From NCBI RefSeq assembly GCF_030271515.1, contig NZ_JASCXI010000005.1, forward strand, positions 62,001 to 126,000: a stretch of 64,000 nt of DNA, in the 5' to 3' direction. Positions 15,436 to 22,932 of the stretch are shown here, piece by piece. The DNA comes from Erythrobacter oryzae (GTDB lineage Bacteria > Pseudomonadota > Alphaproteobacteria > Sphingomonadales > Sphingomonadaceae). Each line of letters starts with the position of its first letter. The stretch's first letter is position 1. A program made the translations under genes and the position numbers. The notes under the pieces were generated by a model. The model had not been told where the DNA came from, did no database searches, and saw nothing but the letters and a program-made list of their open reading frames with translations.

Positions 15436-15977
15436 ACATCATCGAAACCGCCATTCCGGGCGTGTTGATCATCGAGCCGCGCGTGTTCGGGGATGCGCGC
15501 GGGTTTTTCATGGAGACGTGGAACGCCGCGGCCTTTGCTGCCGCGGGCCTCGATCTCGCCTTCGTGCAGGACAACCACAGCCGCTCGCAGAAGGGCGTGC
15601 TGCGCGGCCTGCATTTCCAGAACCCGGGGCCGCAGGGCAAGCTGGTGCGGGTGACGAACGGCGCGGTGTTCGACGTCGCGGTCGATCTGCGCGCCGCCTC
15701 GCCGACCTTCGGCAACTGGGTGGGCGTCGAACTGAGCGCCGCCAACAAGCGGATGTTCTGGGTGCCCGAGGGCTTCGCCCACGGCTTCCTGACGCTCGAG
15801 GACGACACCGACTTCCTCTACAAGTGCACCGCGCCCTATGCGCCGCAGTCGGAATTCACGCTGGCGTGGAACGATCCGGCGGTCGGGATCGAATGGCCGG
15901 TCGATGGGCTCGACCCGCTGATCTCCGAAAAGGACGCGCGGGGCCTCGCGCTCGCTGACGTGCCGGTGTTCGCATGA
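15432..15977 (+). CDS. rfbC: dTDP-4-dehydrorhamnose 3,5-epimerase
   Basis: 181 residues, GTG start overlapping the rfbA stop (GTGA, 15432-15435). Cupin fold with [19 protein letters not shown], whose His is the catalytic base, and [14 protein letters not shown] with the conserved tyrosine region. It epimerises C3 and C5 of dTDP-4-keto-6-deoxyglucose. It is translationally coupled to both neighbours, which keeps the pathway enzymes stoichiometric. Confidence 0.95.
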   Translation: MNIIETAIPGVLIIEPRVFGDARGFFMETWNAAAFAAAGLDLAFVQDNHSRSQKGVLRGLHFQNPGPQGKLVRVTNGAVFDVAVDLRAASPTFGNWVGVELSAANKRMFWVPEGFAHGFLTLEDDTDFLYKCTAPYAPQSEFTLAWNDPAVGIEWPVDGLDPLISEKDARGLALADVPVFA

Positions 15978-16831
15978 GAGTGCTCATCACCGGCGCGAAC
16001 GGCCAGCTCGGCGGGGCCTTGCAGCGCACCGCCCCGGCCTGGGCGGACATCAACGCCATCGATGTCGAGGATGTCGACCTCACCGACAGCGCGATGCTGA
16101 CCGCGCGGCTGGTAGTCGAGGCGCCCGATCTCATCATCAATGCGGCTGCCTATACCGCGGTCGACAAGGCCGAGAGCGACGAGGATACGGCGCGGGCGAT
16201 CAACGTCGATGCGGTCGCCACTATGGTTGCGGCGATGGAGAGCACGGGCGGCAGGTTCGTCCATGTTTCGACCGATTACGTCTTCGATGGCACCGCGTCT
16301 TCGCCCTATCTGCCAGACGCGCCGCGCAATCCGCAATCGGCCTATGGCCGCACCAAGGCCGAAGGCGAGGACAAGCTGCGCCGGCAGGACATCCTCGTGC
16401 GCACCGCATGGGTCTATGAAGCGGGCGGGGCGAACTTCGTGCGGACCATGATCCGCCTGATGAAGGAGCGCGAGGAGCTCGGCGTCGTCGCCGACCAGAT
16501 CGGCGCGCCCACCTGGGCGACGGGGTTGGCGCGCACCATCTGGGGGCTGGTCGAGCGCGAGGCCACCGGCACCTTCCACCACAGCGATGCCGGGGTCGCA
16601 AGCTGGTATGATTTCGCTGTCGCCATCGCCGAGGAAGCACACTCGCTCGGTCTGCTGGCACGCATACCGACCATCCGGCCGCTCACCACGGCCGACTACC
16701 CCACCCCGGCAAAGCGCCCGGCCTTCTCGCTGCTCGACTGCCGCGCCACCCGCGCGGCGCTGGACGAGACGCCGGTCCACTGGCGCACCCATCTGCGCCT
16801 GATGCTCAAAGAGGAAGCAAAGCTTGGCTAA
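15974..16831 (+). CDS. rfbD: dTDP-4-dehydrorhamnose reductase
   Basis: 285 residues. N-terminal Rossmann motif ITGANGQLGGAL, the HVSTDYVFDGTASSPY strand-loop and the SAYGRTKAEGE catalytic Tyr-x3-Lys. It reduces dTDP-4-keto-L-rhamnose with NAD(P)H to give dTDP-L-rhamnose. The ATG lies inside the rfbC stop (ATGA) and the 3' end overlaps the TTG start of rfbB by eight bases. Confidence 0.94.
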   Translation: MRVLITGANGQLGGALQRTAPAWADINAIDVEDVDLTDSAMLTARLVVEAPDLIINAAAYTAVDKAESDEDTARAINVDAVATMVAAMESTGGRFVHVSTDYVFDGTASSPYLPDAPRNPQSAYGRTKAEGEDKLRRQDILVRTAWVYEAGGANFVRTMIRLMKEREELGVVADQIGAPTWATGLARTIWGLVEREATGTFHHSDAGVASWYDFAVAIAEEAHSLGLLARIPTIRPLTTADYPTPAKRPAFSLLDCRATRAALDETPVHWRTHLRLMLKEEAKLG

Positions 16832-17882
16832 TCTTCTCGTTACTGGCGGCGCCGGATTCATCGGCGGCAATTTCGTGCACTATTGGAACGCCAAGCATCC
16901 CGAAGACCGGGTCATCGTGCTCGACGCGCTGACCTATGCCGGCAACCGCTCGACCCTCGAAGGCGCGCCCCATGCCGAGCTGGTCGAAGGCGACATCCGC
17001 GACACCGCGCTGGTCGAACGCCTGCTGCGCGATCATGACATCACGACGCTGGTGCACTTCGCCGCCGAAAGCCATGTCGACCGATCGATCAGCGGGCCGG
17101 ACGCCTTCATCGACACCAACATCCTCGGCACCAACAGCCTGTTGAAGGCCGCGCGCGCCGTGTGGCTGTCGGGCAGCGGGGTGGCCCACCGGTTCCACCA
17201 CATCTCGACCGACGAGGTGTTCGGCTCGCTCGGGCCCAACGATCCTGCCTTCAGCGAGACGACGCCCTATGCCCCTAACTCGCCCTATTCGGCATCCAAG
17301 GCCGCGTCCGATCACCTGGTGCGCGCCTATCACCACACCTACGGGCTGGAAGTGACGACCAGCAACTGCTCGAACAATTACGGCCCGTACCAATACCCCG
17401 AAAAGCTGATCCCGCTGTTCCTGCTGAACGCGCTCCACGGCCGCAACCTGCCGATCTACGGCGACGGGATGAACGTGCGCGACTGGCTGCATGTCGAGGA
17501 TCACTGCCGCGGGATCGAGGCCTGCCTCGTCAACGGCAAGCCGGGCGAGACCTATAATATCGGCGGCGGGGCGGAGCTGCCCAACCTCGAAGTGATCGCC
17601 GCCATCTGCCGCGAGGTCGATCGCGCCTTTGCCGAAATCGAAGGCCTTGCCGAACGCTACCCCGATGCACCCGCCGCCAAGGGCCAGCCGACCGAGAGCC
17701 TCAAGACCTTCGTCACCGACCGCGCCGGCCACGACCGCCGCTACGCGATCGACGAAACCAAGGCCCGCGCCGAACTGGACTATGCGCCGGTGCACGGCTT
17801 CGACGATGGCCTGCGCCAGACCTTGCGCTGGTATCTCGACCGCGAAGCCTGGTGGCGGCCGCTGATCGCGAAACATGCCTAG
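16824..17882 (+). CDS. rfbB: dTDP-glucose 4,6-dehydratase
   Basis: 352 residues from a TTG at 16824 with AGAGGAAG (16810-16817) as ribosome-binding site. GGAGFIGGNFVHYW is the NAD-binding motif; HISTDEVFG supplies the Thr-Asp-Glu catalytic residues, and SPYSASKAASDHLVRAYHHTYGL the Tyr-x3-Lys. It converts dTDP-glucose to the 4-keto-6-deoxy sugar. It closes the rml group. A downstream acyltransferase starts within its last eight bases. Confidence 0.95.
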   Translation: MANLLVTGGAGFIGGNFVHYWNAKHPEDRVIVLDALTYAGNRSTLEGAPHAELVEGDIRDTALVERLLRDHDITTLVHFAAESHVDRSISGPDAFIDTNILGTNSLLKAARAVWLSGSGVAHRFHHISTDEVFGSLGPNDPAFSETTPYAPNSPYSASKAASDHLVRAYHHTYGLEVTTSNCSNNYGPYQYPEKLIPLFLLNALHGRNLPIYGDGMNVRDWLHVEDHCRGIEACLVNGKPGETYNIGGGAELPNLEVIAAICREVDRAFAEIEGLAERYPDAPAAKGQPTESLKTFVTDRAGHDRRYAIDETKARAELDYAPVHGFDDGLRQTLRWYLDREAWWRPLIAKHA

Positions 17883-18990
17883 CGCGCAAGCCGACCGGGC
17901 GGGCCATCCGACGCTTGGTCAATGCCTTTCCGGCAGGCAGAACAATCTCAACGCGATCCGCATGTTCGCGGCGACCTGCGTGCTGGTCTCCCACGCCTTC
18001 CCGATCGCGCTCGGCGAGGGAACGCCCGAGCCGCTTCAGGCGCTGACCGGCGAAACCCTAGGCGGTCATGCGGTGATCATTTTCTTCATCCTGTCGGGCC
18101 TGCTGATCGCGCGCAGTTACGATCGCGGGCAGAACCTGAAGCGGTTCGCGCTGGCCCGCGCGGCGCGGCTCTACCCTGCCTTGATCGTGGTGACCGTGCT
18201 GACGGTGCTGGCGGGGGCGTTCTTCACCACCTTGCCGCTGGCGCAATATCTCGCCGCGCCACAAACACTGACCTACGTGCCGCGCAATCTCAGCCTTGCG
18301 TTCCTGCAATACCCGCTTCCGGGCGTGTTCGAGGCCAACCCCCTGCCGCGCTCGATCAATGGCAGCCTGTGGACGCTGTTCTACGAGGTCGTCTGCTACG
18401 GGATGGTCGTGGTCGTGGGGATGGCGGGCCTGCTGCGTCGGCGGCTCGCGTTCACGGCGACATTTGTGGCTCTCACGCTCGCCTACCTCGCCAGTCAGCA
18501 ATGGCAGCCCGATGCCGGCGCTGCCGTCCGGCTGAAGCTGCTGCTGGTGCTGGGTTTCCCCTTCGCGCTCGGTTCGCTGGCCTATGTGTGGCGCGATCAC
18601 GTTGTGCTCGACCCGAGGATTGCCGCGGTACTCTGGGTCTTGCCCTTTCTCGGCCACGGCACCGTGCTGCAATCCTTCACGATCGTGGTGCCGCTCGGCT
18701 ACACCATCGCTTGTCTGGGCTTTCTGCCGGGCGGGCGGGTGCTGGCCTATAACCGGCTCGGGGACTATTCCTACGGCACCTATCTCTATGCCTTTCCGGT
18801 GCAGCAGGCGGCGGCGTACCTCTTCCCCGGCACGGGGCCGCTGGGCAATATCCTCATCGCTCTGCCGGTGACGCTGGTCCTTGCCGCGCTGTCATGGCAC
18901 CTCATCGAGGAGCGCGCGCTCGCGAGCATCAGAAGCGCAAACCGCGCTAGCGCAGCGCCTCGACTAGCGCAGACCGCAGATCATCCATGA
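17875..18990 (+). CDS. Acyltransferase family 3 membrane protein
   Basis: 371 residues with about ten hydrophobic segments. The N-terminal region NNLNAIRMFAATCVLVSHAFPI carries the conserved Arg and His of the acyltransferase-3 (OafA/YrhL) family, and VIIFFILSGLLIARSY is the next family segment. Such enzymes O-acylate (usually O-acetylate) cell-surface sugars. It is coupled to the rml genes (start at 17875 inside rfbB), so a rhamnose-containing repeat unit is a likely target. Its 3' end overlaps the convergent glycosyltransferase gene by 44 bases. Confidence 0.83.
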   Translation: MPSAQADRAGHPTLGQCLSGRQNNLNAIRMFAATCVLVSHAFPIALGEGTPEPLQALTGETLGGHAVIIFFILSGLLIARSYDRGQNLKRFALARAARLYPALIVVTVLTVLAGAFFTTLPLAQYLAAPQTLTYVPRNLSLAFLQYPLPGVFEANPLPRSINGSLWTLFYEVVCYGMVVVVGMAGLLRRRLAFTATFVALTLAYLASQQWQPDAGAAVRLKLLLVLGFPFALGSLAYVWRDHVVLDPRIAAVLWVLPFLGHGTVLQSFTIVVPLGYTIACLGFLPGGRVLAYNRLGDYSYGTYLYAFPVQQAAAYLFPGTGPLGNILIALPVTLVLAALSWHLIEERALASIRSANRASAAPRLAQTADHP

Positions 18991-20203
18991 ACGGATAGGC
19001 GTCCTCGCGCAGGTATTCGGGATTGCCGAAGGCCTGCGCAGGGGTGCCCGACGCGCGGCAGGCATCGGCCAGCGCCGCAGCGAGCGGGGCTTCGGCGATC
19101 GAGGTCACCGAGGTGATGTTGGGGTGGAAGGTCGAAAGGTCCTTGCAGACATAGCCGTTGGTCACCGTGCGCACCCCGAAATGGGCCATCTCAAGCGGCG
19201 GATAGCTCGGATGGGGCGAGGCCATCAGGCTGACCCCGGCCGAGGTCTCGAGCAGCATCCGCGCATAATCGTCGAGCGACAATTTGCCGACCGACGTCAG
19301 CTTGCGGCCATCGCCCAGATCGACCGGATCGTGGGACATCCCGGCAGACACCACCTCCCAGCTGCCGAACTCGGGATAGTCCCGCGCCCAGCGCCTGAGG
19401 CCCCGGACCAGCGCGGGAAAGCAGTTGCGCGCCACATTCGGCCGCCCGTAGACCAGCACGCGCGGCTTGCGCGGGGCCGTGCCGACCTGCGCCAGATAGG
19501 GCCGCAGCGCGTCCGATATCACCGGCTCGAACATGAAGCTGCGTTCGACCGAATGGCCGACGGCGGTGATGTACTCGGCGAGGTTCGAGCTGTTGATGAT
19601 GCCCCACAGCGGTGCGCTCGTATCATAGGCGGCGCGGGCGAGCATGTGGGCGGAGGAGAACTCCATGAACGCCGGTTCGTAGTCCTGCATCAGCCATACG
19701 AGCGGGCGCGGCGGCTGGCCGAAGGCCCTGGCCTGCGCATCGCGCACGGCGGCGAAGTTGAGCGTCGTCCACCAGTTATAGGTGACGAAGATCTCGTGCG
19801 GCCGCACAGGGATAGCTGCATGCGGACTGCGGACCAGCTCGATCTGGTCGGGCGTGATCGTCAGCCCCGCTTTCGCGGCGCGCGTGGTGATGATCGTGGG
19901 ATCGGTTTCGGACACTACATCGGTGATGATGACCCGCACATCGAGCGGCCCCGTGGCCCTGAGGGCAAGGCAGGCCCGCGCGAAGATGTCGATACCGGTC
20001 GCGGTGCCGCCGAAGTCCGCGCCCTTTTGCAGCAGCGGCACCACCATGGTCAGGCGCGGCGTAATGCTGGCATCGGGCGCGATCCCGAATTCCGCGAGCA
20101 CCACTTCGTCGATCGGCGGCGATGCGATCCTGCCGCGCAGCTGGTGCACGATCGCCTTCATCTGCGGCGGCAGGTTCTGCTTCAGGAAATTGCGGGCGTT
20201 CAT
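18947..20203 (-). CDS. WsaF-like glycosyltransferase (probable rhamnosyltransferase)
   Basis: 418 residues. Two Rossmann-like halves; YNWWTTLNFAAV and LVWLMQDYEPAFMEFSS in the first half and SLDDYARMLLETSAGVSLMASPHPSYPPLEMAHFGV in the second resemble the WsaF group of rhamnosyltransferases, a GT4-like fold. The Pro-x-x-Glu of YPPLEMAHFG fits the nucleotide-sugar binding site. A dTDP-rhamnose pathway is encoded next door, so rhamnose transfer is a reasonable inference. The start (20203) overlaps the stop of the upstream methyltransferase (ATGA). Confidence 0.72.
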   Translation of the reverse strand: MNARNFLKQNLPPQMKAIVHQLRGRIASPPIDEVVLAEFGIAPDASITPRLTMVVPLLQKGADFGGTATGIDIFARACLALRATGPLDVRVIITDVVSETDPTIITTRAAKAGLTITPDQIELVRSPHAAIPVRPHEIFVTYNWWTTLNFAAVRDAQARAFGQPPRPLVWLMQDYEPAFMEFSSAHMLARAAYDTSAPLWGIINSSNLAEYITAVGHSVERSFMFEPVISDALRPYLAQVGTAPRKPRVLVYGRPNVARNCFPALVRGLRRWARDYPEFGSWEVVSAGMSHDPVDLGDGRKLTSVGKLSLDDYARMLLETSAGVSLMASPHPSYPPLEMAHFGVRTVTNGYVCKDLSTFHPNITSVTSIAEAPLAAALADACRASGTPAQAFGNPEYLREDAYPFMDDLRSALVEALR

Positions 20204-21216
20204 GCGTCAGGCTTGCGGGCAACGAAGGTCAGGAATTCGGCGTTGGCCCGGGTTTCGGGCGGTGCGGCGGCCATCTTGGCCTGAAGCGCCGCGCGGTCTT
20301 CCACGGGCGTAGCCTCGAGCGATTCCGCCCACACCCAGCCGCGCGCGCAGGTGTTGATGTGCTGCGTCCAGCTCGCGAAGCCCGCCGCTTCGAGCGCGCG
20401 GGTGAGGGCGGGCTGACTCGGCAGCGCGAAATGGCGCGGTGCTTCGAGGCCGCGCCAGTAGCGTCCGAACATCGCAAGCCCCGTCGCATCGGCGTTGGGC
20501 ACCTCGAGATAGAGTGTGCCGCCGGGCTTCAGCCATCCATGGAGACGCCGCAGCAAGGCCGCCGGGTCCGGTACATGTTCGAGCACATGGGCGAGCGTGA
20601 TGTGGTCGAATTCGCTCTGCCAATGCGACTCCTCGAGCGTGGCGACATCGGCGATGGCGATCCCGCGACCGGCCATGCTGCCGATCAGCTGCGGATCATA
20701 TTCCGCGCCGGCGAGGTCGTGGCCGAGCGGGTGTAGCCGCAGCAGATACTCGCCGCTCCCACAGCCATAGTCGAGCACCTTGGCGGGCGCCTTGGGCGCG
20801 AAACGGAACTGCTCGTCGATCCCGGAGGTGTCGTAGCTGGCAGCCCGCAGCGCCGTGCCGATCAACCGGTCGATGATGCCGCTCGCGGCGGCATAGCGGT
20901 TCCGGACATAGGCGGAGCGGATGAACCGTTTGGCCGCCGACCCGCCGCCACCTCCGCCCGTCGCCTCGCCATGGGTGTAGTAGCTCGCATAGGCGCGCAG
21001 CAGGCGTTCGCCCACCGGCCGGTTGCGCAACAGGATGGCGCTGCAGGCGGTGCACCTCAGATAGTCGAAGTGCCCGTCATCGCATTTGAAGAAAAAGTCC
21101 CGAACATCTTGCGCTTCGACTTCAAATTCATCGTTCCCGCAGAAAAGACAGGACGAAGCGAGCTCAATACCCTCTTCTGAAGGGGACTGTGCCAGTGAAG
21201 ATAAATCTGATGCCAT
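20200..21216 (-). CDS. Class I SAM methyltransferase with N-terminal zinc-binding motif
   Basis: 338 residues from the ATG at 21216. An N-terminal CLFCGN motif is paired with CTAC about 35 residues later, forming a probable zinc knuckle. The methyltransferase core follows with VLDYGCGSGEYLLRL, the acidic AEYDP, and ITLAHVLEHVPDPAALLRRLHGWLKPGGTLYLEVPN, a Methyltransf_23-type layout. A Gly-rich linker (GGGGGG) lies near residue 90. Enzymes of this kind in glycan loci methylate sugar hydroxyls, often capping chains, but small-molecule substrates are possible. It is cotranscribed with the WsaF-like gene and divergent from the flippase across 234 bases with no clear site in it. Confidence 0.75.
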   Translation of the reverse strand: MASDLSSLAQSPSEEGIELASSCLFCGNDEFEVEAQDVRDFFFKCDDGHFDYLRCTACSAILLRNRPVGERLLRAYASYYTHGEATGGGGGGSAAKRFIRSAYVRNRYAAASGIIDRLIGTALRAASYDTSGIDEQFRFAPKAPAKVLDYGCGSGEYLLRLHPLGHDLAGAEYDPQLIGSMAGRGIAIADVATLEESHWQSEFDHITLAHVLEHVPDPAALLRRLHGWLKPGGTLYLEVPNADATGLAMFGRYWRGLEAPRHFALPSQPALTRALEAAGFASWTQHINTCARGWVWAESLEATPVEDRAALQAKMAAAPPETRANAEFLTFVARKPDA

Positions 21217-21450
21217 CACTATTCTTCTAGGCCCATGAGAAGGAGAGGAGTTTTCCTGTCCGGACTGTGCGAATTACCGCAAATTTTATGGCAAATTCGA
21301 CAAGCTTGATTGGCTATGATCTGTTGCCTGTTGGCCTTGCATAAGGCAATAACCCGCCGTGCACGGCTTTGAAACAGCAAAATGTAGCTTTGCCGCGATT
21401 TTTGCCGCATTGCAGCATGCTCGTTTGATGCTGCTGCCAAGGGTTCCCGG

Positions 21451-22905
21451 ATGAAACTGGCGAAGAATTCGCTGCTTAGCCTGATGCCGACTGTTGCCGG
21501 GGTGGTCGTCAGCATCCTGACCGTGCCGTTCTACATCTCGCTGATCGGCAACGAGCGGTATGGCGCCCTGCTGATCGCCTGGATCCTGCTCGGCTATTTC
21601 GGGCAGGCCGATTTCGGGCTCGGTCGCGCGATCACCCAGCGGCTCTCGTCGATGCCCGATGCCGACGCGTCCGAGCGCGCGGGCGTGGTGTGGTCGGCGC
21701 TCTACGGGGCGACATTGATCGCGCTCGCCGGGGCAGCCCTGGTGTTCGTCGCGGCCAATGTGTTCTTCGGATCCTACTTCGAAGCGGGCGAGGCGCTCAA
21801 GGCCGAGGCCCTGCGGTCGACCTGGCTGTTCGCGCTGTGCGTCCCGGTGATCATGTATACCGGCGTGTCCTCGGGGGCGTTGACCGGGCTCGAACGGTTC
21901 GGGGTCGTGTCGGTCGGGACCACCGTCAGCAATCTGCTGGCCCAGATCCTGCCGCTGCTGGTGGCGATCTTCTATTCGGCGGATCTCAGTTCGCTGCTCG
22001 CGGCATCGCTCGTCGGCCGGGTGGCGGGCCTGCTGATGGTGATGGCGAGCATGTGGCGGGTGTTCCTGCGGCGCCAGACGGTCAATCCCTCGACCGCCGA
22101 GCTGCGGCGGCTGTTCACCTTCGGCGTGTGGATCATGGTGACAGCCATCATCGGACCACTGATGACGATGTCCGATCGGGTGGTCATCGGGGCCGCGATC
22201 GGTGCAGCGGCGGTGGTCGCCTATTCGGTCCCGTTCCAGATTGCCCAGCGCACGGTAATGCTGCCGATGGCTATCGTGCAGGCGCTGTTCCCGCGCCTCG
22301 CATCGCAATCTGCCGAGCGCGCGGAGGCGCTGGGCAAGGATGCCGTGGTGCTCGTCGGGCAGATGTATGCCTTCGTGGTGATTGGCCTGATCTGCATGGC
22401 CGAGCCGCTGCTGCGGCTCTGGCTGGGCGACAATCTCGATCAGCGTTCGGTGATTGTGGGCCAAATCGCGCTGGTCGGGTTCTGGGTCAATGCACTGGCG
22501 AATGTGCCCTATGCGCATATCCATGCGCGCGGGGATTCGCGTTTCACCGCGCTGGTCCATCTGGCCGAGCTGCCGCTCTATTGCGCAATGCTCTACGGCT
22601 TCGGACTGTGGCTGGGTCTGGCGGGGATCGCGCTGGCCTTCTCGCTTCGCGCCTTGATCGACTGCGTCATCATGTTCGCCAAGGCCGGCTTCGGCGAGGC
22701 ACGGGTGCTGTTCCATCTGGCCGGCCCCGCCGCGCTGATCGCCGCAGCGCTGGCCGTGTCGCCTTACGCCGATGGCTGGCTGCCTGCCATGGCCTGCGCC
22801 GTCATCCTTGGAGGACTACTTGCCCCCCTGTGCTGGTTCCAGATGCCGGCTGCGGCCAAGCAGGCCATCCTGACGCGGCTCGGGCGGCCGGCCAATCCCG
22901 CCTGA
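21451..22905 (+). CDS. Polysaccharide repeat-unit flippase (Wzx-like, MOP superfamily)
   Basis: 484 residues with about 12 to 14 hydrophobic helices. The N-terminal region (LAKNSLLSLMPTVAGVVVSI, NERYGALLIAWILLGYFGQADFGLGRAITQRL) is typical of Wzx-type oligosaccharide flippases of the MATE-like superfamily. It would move undecaprenyl-linked repeat units to the periplasm for Wzy polymerisation. It faces the methyltransferase gene divergently and ends convergently with the large spike-like gene, separated by a small hairpin. Confidence 0.85.
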   Translation: MKLAKNSLLSLMPTVAGVVVSILTVPFYISLIGNERYGALLIAWILLGYFGQADFGLGRAITQRLSSMPDADASERAGVVWSALYGATLIALAGAALVFVAANVFFGSYFEAGEALKAEALRSTWLFALCVPVIMYTGVSSGALTGLERFGVVSVGTTVSNLLAQILPLLVAIFYSADLSSLLAASLVGRVAGLLMVMASMWRVFLRRQTVNPSTAELRRLFTFGVWIMVTAIIGPLMTMSDRVVIGAAIGAAAVVAYSVPFQIAQRTVMLPMAIVQALFPRLASQSAERAEALGKDAVVLVGQMYAFVVIGLICMAEPLLRLWLGDNLDQRSVIVGQIALVGFWVNALANVPYAHIHARGDSRFTALVHLAELPLYCAMLYGFGLWLGLAGIALAFSLRALIDCVIMFAKAGFGEARVLFHLAGPAALIAAALAVSPYADGWLPAMACAVILGGLLAPLCWFQMPAAAKQAILTRLGRPANPA

Positions 22906-22915
22906 CCGCCCGAGC

Positions 22916-22932
22916 CTCGCCAAAGTGGCGAG
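22916..22932. terminator. Small bidirectional hairpin between convergent genes
   Basis: CTCGCCA/TGGCGAG arms (22916-22922 and 22926-22932) with a 3-base loop sit between the flippase stop and the stop of the minus-strand 818-residue gene. There is no T-tract on either strand, so it may be an mRNA end stabiliser rather than a true terminator. Confidence 0.4.

Noticed and set aside
21286-22716. Long minus-strand frame opposite the flippase
   Set aside because: Composition is His/Gln/Arg-rich with no domain; it mirrors the codon pattern of the membrane protein on the other strand.
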